From positions 1-9,385 of the forward strand of contig CAJWZG010000101.1 in NCBI GenBank assembly GCA_913049565.1: a stretch of DNA of 9,385 bases, given 5' to 3'. This DNA is from an uncultured Gammaproteobacteria bacterium (GTDB lineage Bacteria; Pseudomonadota; Gammaproteobacteria; Pseudomonadales; Azotimanducaceae_A). The position numbers were made by a program, and so were the translations under genes. Positions 1 through 6,738 of the stretch are shown here, one piece after another. The notes under the pieces were generated by a model. That model worked only from the letters and a program-made list of their open reading frames with translations, was not told where the DNA came from and made no database searches. The first letter of the stretch is position 1; every line of letters begins with the position of its first letter.

Positions 1-586
1 CCGCGTCGAGCTCACGGCGAATGACCTGCGTACCATGCTCTACCACGGAGCGACCGCTCGGCTCATCCAACACCATCCACACCATGGTTAGCGGACGGCG
101 AGACCACCAGATTGGTAGTTTGGCATCCCGAGCGAGCTGTTTGATTGCCCCGGGCTGAAACTCGAAGCGCAGCGCCAGATCAGTACTCGACTGATCCTCA
201 CCCCGATCAATGCGTTGTCGTTGGCTCTCGGTTACAGCAAGCGGGTCGAAGTAAACATACTGGGTGTAATAGCGTGCGGGGTTTTTCAGGGCGTCTGCGA
301 TAACCGCGCCTCTCGGCACAGATGCCAGACCTGAGGTACGCGAGAGCACGGTCAACAGCGAGCGCTGCGCTGATGCAAGGCGCGCTTCTTCACCTTGATC
401 CAGCACGTATTGATCGACTTGATAGAGCCAGTCTAATGACGACACGTTGCCATCCTCTGCGAAGACTGCCGGGCCAAAACCCACGGCCCCCACCAGAGTC
501 ATCCAAAGCATACAAGACGCTGCGAAAGAGACTGCGCGAGTCAATGCGACAGAAAGCGGTCGACGGGTCTGGTGCCAAATAGACAT
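1..586 (-). CDS. DUF2066 domain protein, exported, partial (3' end outside window)
   Basis: This reading frame stays open for 195 codons from an ATG at 586-584 to the left edge, so the C-terminal part lies outside the window. The N-terminus looks like a signal peptide: an Arg-containing start (residues 1-17), a hydrophobic core (about 18-38) and an A-x-A-like site with cleavage near residue 43 (VFA then ED). The mature part starts with LDWLYQVDQYVLDQGEEAR, followed by an LLTVLSRTSGL stretch, a YYTQYVYFD stretch (107-114), and a LPIWWSRRPLTMVW segment (157-170). This pattern fits DUF2066, whose members run to roughly 350 residues and have no known biochemical role. In Pseudomonas a DUF2066 gene sits beside purM, and the same neighbourhood occurs here with one gene between. 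The start codon has no strong Shine-Dalgarno sequence, so a later start is possible. Family assignment is from recognition, not a search. Confidence 0.82.
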   Translation of the reverse strand, partial: MSIWHQTRRPLSVALTRAVSFAASCMLWMTLVGAVGFGPAVFAEDGNVSSLDWLYQVDQYVLDQGEEARLASAQRSLLTVLSRTSGLASVPRGAVIADALKNPARYYTQYVYFDPLAVTESQRQRIDRGEDQSSTDLALRFEFQPGAIKQLARDAKLPIWWSRRPLTMVWMVLDEPSGRSVVEHGTQVIRRELDA

Positions 587-620
587 GGGTGTAGGGTTTT
601 CTTTAATACGACACGACGTT

Positions 621-645
621 CGAGTTTAGCGGAGTTAACCGAGTT
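621..645. repeat. Three direct GAGTT hexamer repeats at about one helical turn
   Basis: CGAGTT at 621-626, GGAGTT at 631-636 and CGAGTT at 640-645 follow each other at steps of 10 and 9 bases. Repeats on the same face of the helix are typical of binding sites for a cooperative regulator, but no known consensus is recognised. The repeats lie between the two divergent genes, nearer to the DUF2066 start. They may be chance. Confidence 0.35.
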
Positions 646-684
646 GTGATTGATTTTGTCCACTCATAATTTGCCATACAGTTA

Positions 685-728
685 GCGCAATACAAAAATA
701 TTGGCTAAATCTACGCCATCTATTGCGC
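685..728. repeat. 8-bp inverted repeat GCGCAATA / TATTGCGC with an alternative inner stem
   Basis: GCGCAATA at 685-692 is the exact reverse complement of TATTGCGC at 721-728, with 28 bases between. The CAATA part (688-692) can instead pair with TATTG at 699-703 across a 6-base loop, so two mutually exclusive stems exist. The repeat ends 33 bases before the tfoX-like start codon, so it could be an operator or, if transcribed, a leader structure. The pairing is seen; any role is inferred. Confidence 0.4.
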
Positions 729-750
729 GCTTGAACTGCCCACTTTTACT

Positions 751-755
751 GAGGA
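751..755 (+). promoter_or_regulatory. Ribosome binding site that sets the GTG start of the tfoX-like gene
   Basis: GAGGA ends six bases before the GTG at 762, and no better-placed ATG occurs before the conserved domain begins. This supports GTG as the true start. Confidence 0.6.
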
Positions 756-761
756 ACGGGT

Positions 762-1169
762 GTGAACATTGACGAGGGTCTCGCACAAAGGGTGCGTGAG
801 ATGTTGTTTGAGCTCGCTTATTTTGCGGACATCACGGAACGCAGGATGTTTGGCGCACTTATCACCATGATCAATGGCCACATGACCTGCGGAATACCGG
901 GCGGGCGCCCGGGGAGTAAAATTCGACCCAAGCCGCACCCCAATGCTCAACAAGGCCAACCCCCCGACAGCGAGGGCCTGATGCTACGTGTGGGTGCAAT
1001 CCGCTATGCCGAAGCGCTAACAGACCCGCACTGTAGGGAGATGGATTTTGGCGGCAAAGCAATGACTGGTTTCGTCCATATTGATTCTCCGGGGGTCGCC
1101 GAAGACGAAGACTTACGCCGCTGGCTGGCATTGAGTCTGAGCTTCATATTGGCTCAACCTCCCAAATAG
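762..1169 (+). CDS. TfoX/Sxy N-terminal-domain protein with an internal insert
   Basis: This protein of 135 residues has the TfoX N-domain signature: RRMFGALITMINGHM (28-41), then LMLRVGAIRYAEAL (73-86), MDFGGKAMTGFVHI (94-107) and a closing helix ending in the typical PPK. Stand-alone TfoX N-domain proteins are usually about 105-115 residues. The extra length is one block of Gly/Pro/Gln-rich residues at about 45-72, where relatives pass directly from the NGxM strand to the LxLRVG strand. The start is GTG at 762, supported by GAGGA at 751-755, six bases upstream. There is no TfoX C-terminal domain, so this is unlikely to be the full competence regulator Sxy/TfoX. The stand-alone family has no clear function. 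It lies between purM and the DUF2066 gene, which are adjacent in Pseudomonas, so it looks like an accessory insertion at that place. Confidence 0.8.
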   Translation: MNIDEGLAQRVREMLFELAYFADITERRMFGALITMINGHMTCGIPGGRPGSKIRPKPHPNAQQGQPPDSEGLMLRVGAIRYAEALTDPHCREMDFGGKAMTGFVHIDSPGVAEDEDLRRWLALSLSFILAQPPK

Positions 1170-1232
1170 CGGCAGCAAACACCTGCACACCCAGCATACG
1201 TTTTGTCTAACGGCATGACCCTGTAGACTAAA

Positions 1233-1250
1233 CGCTTTACCAACTGAGCT
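1233..1250 (-). other. tRNA D-arm-like fragment in the purM leader
   Basis: Read on the minus strand, these 18 bases are AGCTCAGTTGGTAAAGCG. They match the conserved D-arm block of many bacterial tRNAs (AGCTCAGTTGGTAGAGC) except for one G-to-A change. The following bases do not fold into an anticodon stem, and there is no T-arm motif (GGTTCGA), so there is no tRNA gene here. It may be a decayed tRNA remnant or a coincidence. The same bases carry the weak TGAG ribosome-binding sequence of purM. Confidence 0.3.
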
Positions 1251-1254
1251 CATC

Positions 1255-2310
1255 ATGTCTGGATCTTCAAACAACCCGACCGACCAGCCTGACGGCCTGA
1301 CATATAAAGACGCGGGCGTCGACATTGAAGCTGGAGCAGAGCTGATCCGCCGCATCGCGCCAGCCGCTAAGGCAACGCGCAGACCTGAATTGCTGGGTGG
1401 CTTAGGTGGATTCGCTGCGATGGCTGAGTTACCCGAAGGCTATCGGCAGCCAGTATTGGTTACTGGCACTGACGGCGTCGGTACCAAGCTTAAAATTGCC
1501 ATTGACTACGATCGCCATGATTTCGTGGGGCAAGATCTGGTCGCTATGTGCGTCAACGACGTCTTGGTAGTTGGGGCAGAAGCGTTTCTTTTTCTCGATT
1601 ACTACGCCACCGGCAAACTCGATGTCGATGTCGCCGAGCGCGTCATCAACGGCATTGCCCAAGGGTGTTCTCTTGCGGGCTGCGCTTTGGCTGGCGGTGA
1701 AACAGCAGAGATGCCCGGGTTCTATGACAACGGCGAGTACGATGTCGCCGGGTTCTGTGTCGGTGTCGTGGAAAAATCTAAAATTATAGACGGCAGCAAG
1801 ATCAGCGCTTCAGACGCCATCATCGGCCTGCCCAGTTCTGGCCCGCACAGCAATGGCTATTCATTGATCCGCAAGGTGCTGGAAAAAACTGAACTGGTGA
1901 TTGATGACGCCTTGCTTGATGAGTTGTTGGCTCCCACTCGAATCTACGTGAAGCAAGTTCGCAAGCTGCTGGAAACCGTCGACGTTCACGGCATGGTGCA
2001 TATTACTGGCGGCGGGTTTTATGAAAATGTACCGCGTGTCTTCCCGTCTGATGGCTTGGCCGCACTTATCGACATCGACAGTTGGCGAAGACCCAGTGTT
2101 TTCTCTTGGCTACAGCAGGCAGGAAATATCTCCGAGCAAGAAATGCTCACCACCTTCAACTGTGGCATTGGCATATTGTTGATGGTTGCAGAAGACGATA
2201 TAGAATCCACGCTCGTTGCGCTACGCGACCAAGGCGAGGCCCCAGTACAGATTGGCAGGATCGTCCACGAGGACTACGAACCCGAGCAGGGCCAAATCCT
2301 CATCCTCTGA
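1255..2310 (+). CDS. purM: Phosphoribosylformylglycinamidine cyclo-ligase (AIR synthetase)
   Basis: PurM is the cytosolic enzyme that closes the imidazole ring in purine synthesis, turning formylglycinamidine ribonucleotide plus ATP into aminoimidazole ribonucleotide. The 351-residue product is close to the usual 345. Visible signatures are the Gly-rich GGLGGF (48-53), the nucleotide-binding GTDGVGTK (71-78), [18 protein letters not shown] (99-116), [10 protein letters not shown] (146-155), [11 protein letters not shown] (194-204) and [10 protein letters not shown] (252-261). The ATG at 1255 has only a weak TGAG at 1245-1248, but the next Met is inside the conserved part. In many gammaproteobacteria purN follows purM in the same operon. 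Here dcd lies only 14 bases downstream on the other strand, so purN must be elsewhere. No clear terminator or PurR operator is seen. Confidence 0.97.
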   Translation: MSGSSNNPTDQPDGLTYKDAGVDIEAGAELIRRIAPAAKATRRPELLGGLGGFAAMAELPEGYRQPVLVTGTDGVGTKLKIAIDYDRHDFVGQDLVAMCVNDVLVVGAEAFLFLDYYATGKLDVDVAERVINGIAQGCSLAGCALAGGETAEMPGFYDNGEYDVAGFCVGVVEKSKIIDGSKISASDAIIGLPSSGPHSNGYSLIRKVLEKTELVIDDALLDELLAPTRIYVKQVRKLLETVDVHGMVHITGGGFYENVPRVFPSDGLAALIDIDSWRRPSVFSWLQQAGNISEQEMLTTFNCGIGILLMVAEDDIESTLVALRDQGEAPVQIGRIVHEDYEPEQGQILIL

Positions 2311-2324
2311 GGCAACCCAGCGGC

Positions 2325-2891
2325 TTAGGTTTTGGGCAAGGTGACGCCAGTTTGCCCCTGATATTTGCCGCCCCGATCCTTGTAGGTCGTCTGGCAACGT
2401 TCATCGGACTGAAAGAACAGCATCTGAGCCACTCCCTCATTGGCATAGATTTTTGCCGGCAGCGTCGTTGTGTTGGAAAACTCCAAGGTTACATGACCCT
2501 CCCATTCAGGCTCCAGTGGGGTGACGTTTACAATGATTCCACAGCGCGCATAAGTCGACTTACCCAAACATACGGTCAATACGTCCTCGGGAATTCGAAA
2601 GTACTCTACCGTGCTTGCCAAAGCGAAAGAGTTGGGGGGAATGATGCAATAGTCCCCTTCCACATCCACAAAACTGCGTTCGTCGAATGCTTTTGGATCG
2701 ACGGTGGCCGAGTGAATGTTGGTAAATACCTTGAACTGATTCGCGCAGCGCACGTCGTAGCCATAGCTTGAAGTGCCGTAAGAAATTACTTTGCCACCGC
2801 TTTCGTTGGTTCGAATCTGACCGGATTCGAACGGTTCAATCATGCCTTTACTCGCCTGCTCGACGATCCAGCGGTCGGATTTGATAGTCAT
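2325..2891 (-). CDS. dcd: dCTP deaminase
   Basis: Dcd deaminates dCTP to dUTP, the first step of the main route to dTMP in many gammaproteobacteria. The protein has 188 residues, the length of the Pseudomonas-type enzyme, which it closely resembles from memory. Visible family motifs are SSYGYDVRC (41-49), [20 protein letters not shown] (109-128) with Ser112 and Arg116, and [10 protein letters not shown] (131-140) with the catalytic general-base Glu137. The KYQGQ segment (176-180) near the C-terminus belongs to the lid that closes over the nucleotide. Dcd-type motifs without an added dUTPase activity signature suggest the mono-functional form. The gene starts 15 bases after mrp, with a modest AGGCG ribosome site, so the two are probably co-transcribed. 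It converges on purM. Confidence 0.96.
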   Translation of the reverse strand: MTIKSDRWIVEQASKGMIEPFESGQIRTNESGGKVISYGTSSYGYDVRCANQFKVFTNIHSATVDPKAFDERSFVDVEGDYCIIPPNSFALASTVEYFRIPEDVLTVCLGKSTYARCGIIVNVTPLEPEWEGHVTLEFSNTTTLPAKIYANEGVAQMLFFQSDERCQTTYKDRGGKYQGQTGVTLPKT

Positions 2892-2906
2892 AACTGGTCT
2901 CGCCTT

Positions 2907-3929
2907 TTAGTCGTCTACCATAGATATCGTTGGCACCGAGGCAGCCATACCTTTGCTACCCCAGAGCTGGGCGGCCATGTTACGCGCCGCATCGCGATAG
3001 AGCCCGCTGATTTTTGAATCGGGTTCAACTTTTACCGTTGGCTGACCGCCATCCGCCTGCTCGCGAATAGACATGGCGAGGGGCAACTGACCGAGCAGAG
3101 GCACGGCCAAATCCTCCGCAACCCGGCGGCCGCCGTCGGCGCCGAACAAATGACTAATGTGTCCGCAACTGGGGCATTCGTGCACGCTCATGTTTTCGAC
3201 AATGCCTAAAACTGGAATATCGACTTTGGCAAACATTTCGATGCCCTTCATGGCGTCGAGCAATGCAATGTCTTGGGGTGTAGTGACGATCACAGCACCT
3301 GACACTGGCGCTTTTTGCGACAGCGTTAGCTGGATGTCACCGGTGCCCGGAGGCATGTCGACAATCAAATAGTCCAAGTCGCCCCAGAGGGTCTGCCCTA
3401 GAATTTGCTGTAGGGCACCACTGGCCATCGGGCCACGCCAAACCATCGGGGTTTTGTCTGTGGTCATGAAACTCATCGACATGGCTTTAAGCCCATGGGC
3501 ACGTATCGGCTCGAAATGCTTGCCGTCTTTAATGTCTGGTCTGCGGCCCTCGGCGACCCCTAGCATCATTCCTTGGCTGGGCCCGTAAATGTCTGCGTCG
3601 AGTAAGCCCACCTTCGCGCCTTCGGCATCCAGTGCCAGCGCCAGATTTACTGCAGTCGTTGACTTGCCTACCCCACCCTTACCGCTACTTACCAAGACAA
3701 TATGCTTGACTTGCCCGAAGCCAGAACCGCCGTTGACTGCGAAGTTCAGCTGTAAATCCACCGCATCGACGTTCAAAAACTCCGCCAACTGCGCGGCAAT
3801 AGCTGCCTGCATGCCGGCAGCGGGATAACCCAAGGTCAAGGAAATTTGATTCCCCGAAGAAAGCACTCTGGCACCTAAGGCCCCCCAGGATTGACCCAAA
3901 TATGGATCGATAAATTCTTCGACTTTCAC
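2907..3929 (-). CDS. mrp: Iron-sulfur cluster carrier protein Mrp/ApbC (P-loop ATPase)
   Basis: Mrp/ApbC is a cytosolic dimeric ATPase that binds and passes on [4Fe-4S] clusters. The 340-residue product has the deviant Walker A GKGGVGKS (83-90), the LLDADIYGPS switch region (109-118), the DMPPGTGD Walker B-like motif (191-198) and the cluster-binding CxxC (Cys252, Cys255, in ECPSCGH). Residues 1-65 are a MIP18/DUF59-like domain, but it begins abruptly at VEEFIDPYLG. It lacks about 15 residues that relatives of about 360 residues have before this point. The start chosen is a GTG at 3929-3927 with no strong ribosome site. I found no ATG or GTG further upstream in this frame, so the short N-terminus seems real. 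It is followed by dcd and is divergent from metG, a common arrangement in gammaproteobacteria. Confidence 0.95.
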   Translation of the reverse strand: MKVEEFIDPYLGQSWGALGARVLSSGNQISLTLGYPAAGMQAAIAAQLAEFLNVDAVDLQLNFAVNGGSGFGQVKHIVLVSSGKGGVGKSTTAVNLALALDAEGAKVGLLDADIYGPSQGMMLGVAEGRRPDIKDGKHFEPIRAHGLKAMSMSFMTTDKTPMVWRGPMASGALQQILGQTLWGDLDYLIVDMPPGTGDIQLTLSQKAPVSGAVIVTTPQDIALLDAMKGIEMFAKVDIPVLGIVENMSVHECPSCGHISHLFGADGGRRVAEDLAVPLLGQLPLAMSIREQADGGQPTVKVEPDSKISGLYRDAARNMAAQLWGSKGMAASVPTISMVDD

Positions 3930-4002
3930 CGCTAAGGCACCCCAACATTTGAACAGCGCGCTAGTTTAGGACAAAACCAAGTGCAGGGCCTGTGAAAGCA
4001 CG

Positions 4003-4029
4003 ACAGTAATGGGTATGACAGAGTGTCAA
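4003..4029 (-). promoter_or_regulatory. Possible sigma70 promoter of mrp-dcd
   Basis: On the minus strand a perfect TTGACA -35 hexamer occupies 4029-4024. A TACTGT -10-like hexamer occupies 4008-4003, with a short 15-base spacer. The start codon of mrp lies about 75 bases further on. The -35 overlaps the palindrome TGACA-GAG-TGTCA (4016-4028), which could serve as an operator. The -10 matches only three of six consensus positions. Confidence 0.35.
4016..4028. repeat. Perfect 13-base palindrome TGACA-GAG-TGTCA
   Basis: Two 5-base arms flank a 3-base centre in the divergent mrp-metG region, overlapping the best -35 element of mrp. Such an arrangement suits a repressor dimer, but the arms are short and no known operator is recognised. 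Confidence 0.35.
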
Positions 4030-4113
4030 AGCCTATTGTGACTGCAATTGTCCGCTCAGGCGCGGTATGCTGATGCGGCTCAATCATTGGCTTAGGATTT
4101 AATCAGGCATAGC

Positions 4114-6129
4114 ATGTCACGTCGCATTTTAGTCACCAGCGCCCTACCCAACGCCAACGGCCCCATTCATCTGGGTCATATGTTGGAACAAATTCAGACG
4201 GACATTTGGGTTCGTTTTCAGCGTATGCGAGGCAATCAGGCCATTTACGTCTGTGCAGACGACACGCATGGCACGGCTACCATGATCAAGGCGGAACAAG
4301 AGGGCCTCTCCGCCGAAGCATTGGTGGAAAATATGCGTCAACTGCATATGGCCGATTCGACAGGATTCTTGATCGCCCACGACAACTACTACTCGACGCA
4401 CTCGCCGGAAAACCAGCACTATTCCGAGCTGATTTATACGCGCCTGCAGGAAGCCGGACTGGTCTTTACCGAGCAAGTAGAGCAGCTGTATGACCCCGAT
4501 AAAGGTTTGTTTTTGGCCGACCGTTTCGTGGTTGGCTGCTGCCCTCGCTGCAAGACGCCGGATCAATATGGTGACAACTGCGAAAACTGCGGCGCCACAT
4601 ACAATGCGAACGAGCTGATCGAACCCAAGTCGATCTTCTCTGGCGCGACCCCTGAACTGAGAGATTCCGAGCACTACTTTTTTGACCTCGGGCGATACAC
4701 CGAATTCCTGAAGACCTGGACGCGCAGTGAAGCGGTTCAGCCGGAAATCGCCAACAAATTGGCAGAGTGGCTAGACGATGGCCTACGGGCATGGGATATC
4801 TCCCGCGACGCGCCATACTTTGGCTTCACCATTCCCGGCACTACAGACAAATACTTCTATGTGTGGATGGATGCACCCATCGGTTACATGGCCAGTTTTC
4901 AGCATCTATGCGACCAAGACGCCGACCTTAGCTTTGACGATTTCTGGGCGAAAGATTCCAGCGCCGAGGTGCATCACTTTATCGGCAAAGACATCGTGAA
5001 CTTCCATGCTTTGTTCTGGCCTGCCGTACTCGATGGCGCGAATTTCCGCACGCCAACTAAGGTACATACCCACGGCTTTCTCACCGTCGACGGCACCAAG
5101 ATGTCGAAATCCCGAGGCACATTTATCCTTGCAAAGACCTATTTAGATCATATAAGCCCAGAATACTTACGCTATTACTTCGCCGCTAAGTTGAACGGTT
5201 CAGCCGATGATCTGGACCTTAATCTCGAGGATTTTGCAGCGCGAGTGAACTCAGATCTGGTGGGTAAGGTCATCAACATTGCCAGCCGCACTGCAGGATT
5301 TTTGGTGAAACAGTTTGATGGCGTCCTCGCCGGCACCGTGCATGATGCCGAGCTGATGGCACTGTTCCATGCGCAAGTAGAACCCATCGCGGCGTTGTTC
5401 GAGTCGGGTGATACAGCCAAAGCCATGCGCGAGATTACAGCGCTCGCAGATGCCGCGAATCAGTACATTGCGAAGCATGAGCCTTGGAATATGGCGAAAG
5501 ACCCCGAGCAACGGGACGCAGTGCAACTGGTCTGCAGCCAAGGCATCAACATGTTCCGCTGCCTCGCGGTATTTTTGAAACCCGTACTTCCTGAGATGGC
5601 TAAAAAAGCTGAAACCTTCCTCAATGTATCACCGCTGTCTTGGGCAGACGCGAAGGCGCCCTTGCTCGGGCACACCATCAATAAATTCAAGCCCATGTTG
5701 CAGCGTATCGAAATGGCGCAGATTGAAAAAATGGTTGAAGCATCCAAGCAACCCGAATCGTCTGACGAACCACAAACGCCGCAGGACGCAGCGGAGCAAA
5801 CACAACGCATCAGTATCGACGACTTTCTGAAGGTGCAGCTCAAAGTGGCGCGGATTGTCGAGGCCGCCCCGGTTGAAGGAGCAGACAAACTGCTGCAACT
5901 GACCTTGGACGTTGGTGATCATCAACGTCAGGTGTTTTCCGGCATCAAGGCGGCCTATCAAGCCGAAGACTTGGTGGGCCGGCTTACCGTCGTCGTCGCC
6001 AACTTAGCACCGAGAAAAATGCGTTTCGGCATTTCCGAGGGCATGGTGCTTGCAGCCGGGCCCGGAGGTTCTGACATCTTTTTGCTGTCGCCGGACAGCG
6101 GTGCAGAGCCCGGCATGGACGTGAAGTAA
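4114..6129 (+). CDS. metG: Methionine--tRNA ligase
   Basis: MetG charges initiator and elongator tRNAMet with methionine. The 671-residue product is near the 677 of E. coli. The class I catalytic core shows the HIGH-box variant HLGH (19-22) and KMSKS (329-333). Between them is a zinc-knuckle insert with two CxxC pairs (Cys143/146 and Cys156/159). The anticodon-binding helical domain follows. After a Gln/Glu-rich linker (about 545-565) comes a C-terminal EMAPII/Trbp111-like tRNA-binding domain (about 567-671), which drives dimerisation. The ATG at 4114 is the only fitting start, directly ahead of the conserved [20 protein letters not shown]. Its ribosome site is weak (CAGG at 4104-4107). The gene is followed after 15 bases by rsxA, so it may supply read-through transcription for the Rsx operon. 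Confidence 0.98.
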   Translation: MSRRILVTSALPNANGPIHLGHMLEQIQTDIWVRFQRMRGNQAIYVCADDTHGTATMIKAEQEGLSAEALVENMRQLHMADSTGFLIAHDNYYSTHSPENQHYSELIYTRLQEAGLVFTEQVEQLYDPDKGLFLADRFVVGCCPRCKTPDQYGDNCENCGATYNANELIEPKSIFSGATPELRDSEHYFFDLGRYTEFLKTWTRSEAVQPEIANKLAEWLDDGLRAWDISRDAPYFGFTIPGTTDKYFYVWMDAPIGYMASFQHLCDQDADLSFDDFWAKDSSAEVHHFIGKDIVNFHALFWPAVLDGANFRTPTKVHTHGFLTVDGTKMSKSRGTFILAKTYLDHISPEYLRYYFAAKLNGSADDLDLNLEDFAARVNSDLVGKVINIASRTAGFLVKQFDGVLAGTVHDAELMALFHAQVEPIAALFESGDTAKAMREITALADAANQYIAKHEPWNMAKDPEQRDAVQLVCSQGINMFRCLAVFLKPVLPEMAKKAETFLNVSPLSWADAKAPLLGHTINKFKPMLQRIEMAQIEKMVEASKQPESSDEPQTPQDAAEQTQRISIDDFLKVQLKVARIVEAAPVEGADKLLQLTLDVGDHQRQVFSGIKAAYQAEDLVGRLTVVVANLAPRKMRFGISEGMVLAAGPGGSDIFLLSPDSGAEPGMDVK

Positions 6130-6144
6130 GCATAGGTTTGCGCC

Positions 6145-6723
6145 ATGATCGAACTGGGCCTCATTCTGTTTGGTGCGCTGCTGGTCAACAACTTCGTGTT
6201 GGCTCAGTTTTTGGGCCTGTGCCCGTTCATGGGTATTACCCGCAGCTTTGATACCGCCTTAGCAACAGGTCTGGCTACCACATTCGTGCTAACCCTAGCC
6301 GCTGTAACTTCGCACACTCTCTATCACTATCTTCTGCTTCCGTTGCAGCTAACCTATCTCAACATCATCGTCTTTATCGTCGTGATAGCCGGCTTGGTGC
6401 AGGTAATACAGCTCTATCTCAAAGCCACGTCACCTGTATTGCATCAATTGCTGGGCGTCTACCTACCGCTTATCACCAGCAACTGCGCAGTGCTGGGCGT
6501 GACCCTGCTGGCCATCAATCAGGAGCTGACCCTGCTGGCCACCTTTGTTTTCGCCGTTGGTGCCGCCGCCGGATTTACGCTGGTCATGGTGTTGTTTGGC
6601 GCGCTGCGCGAACAGCTTGCTCAATCTGACCTGCCCGCAGCGTTTGCCGGTACACCCATCGCCCTGCTCAGCGCCGGGCTGATGAGTTTAGCCTTTATGG
6701 GTTTCCAAGGCGTAGGCAACTGA
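6145..6723 (+). CDS. rsxA: Electron transport complex subunit RsxA/RnfA
   Basis: RsxA is an inner-membrane subunit of the Rsx/Rnf complex, related to NqrE and paired with RsxE. The 192-residue protein has the usual length (193 in E. coli) and about six hydrophobic membrane segments. The conserved segments LVNNFVLAQFLGLCPFMG (13-30), LATTFVLTLA (43-52), SPVLHQLLGVYLPLITSNCA (96-115) and the C-terminal LLSAGLMSLAFMGFQG are clear. Cys26 (in LCPFMG) and Cys114 (in TSNCAVLG) are the family residues that, with those of RsxE, hold a [2Fe-2S] cluster inside the membrane. It is the first gene of the rsx operon and begins 15 bases after metG. No promoter can be placed in that gap. Confidence 0.96.
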   Translation: MIELGLILFGALLVNNFVLAQFLGLCPFMGITRSFDTALATGLATTFVLTLAAVTSHTLYHYLLLPLQLTYLNIIVFIVVIAGLVQVIQLYLKATSPVLHQLLGVYLPLITSNCAVLGVTLLAINQELTLLATFVFAVGAAAGFTLVMVLFGALREQLAQSDLPAAFAGTPIALLSAGLMSLAFMGFQGVGN

Positions 6724-6738
6724 GCGCATGAGCAGTTG

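Larger units (their letters stand above)
587..761. promoter_or_regulatory. Divergent intergenic region between DUF2066 gene and tfoX-like gene
   Basis: This 175-base AT-richer gap must hold the start signals of two divergent genes. On the minus strand a TTGCGC (690-685) and a TATGAG 16 bases further could be a weak -35/-10 pair for the DUF2066 gene. On the plus side, TTGCCA at 671-676 and TACAAA at 691-696 are only 14 bases apart, so they are a poor match. The region also holds three direct GAGTT repeats and an inverted repeat, listed separately. No promoter call here is firm. Confidence 0.35.

Noticed and set aside
322..582. Plus-strand frame of 86 codons opposite the DUF2066 gene
   Set aside because: The minus-strand product has a signal peptide and family motifs, while this one is Arg/Pro-rich without any domain.
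1203..1229. Promoter for purM from TTGTCT and TAGACT
   Set aside because: Both hexamers match poorly and the 15-base spacer is short; the bases rather form a small GTCTA/TAGAC inverted repeat of unknown meaning.
1226..1243. PurR operator in front of purM
   Set aside because: Only a loose AAACGCTTT core is seen and the flanks do not match the PurR palindrome.
2311..2340. Bidirectional rho-independent terminator between purM and dcd
   Set aside because: Only a 4-base AACC/GGTT pairing is present, without a GC-rich stem or clean T-tract on either strand.
2082..2771. A 229-codon plus-strand frame across the end of purM and the opposite strand of dcd
   Set aside because: It overlaps two clear conserved genes and shows no family pattern; it is a shadow of their coding bias.
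4048..4071. Promoter for metG from TTGTCC and TATGCT
   Set aside because: The spacer is only 12 bases, too short for sigma70; no better-matched pair was found ahead of metG.
4144..4674. A 176-codon minus-strand frame inside metG
   Set aside because: It lies fully antisense to the conserved catalytic core of metG and has no recognisable domain.
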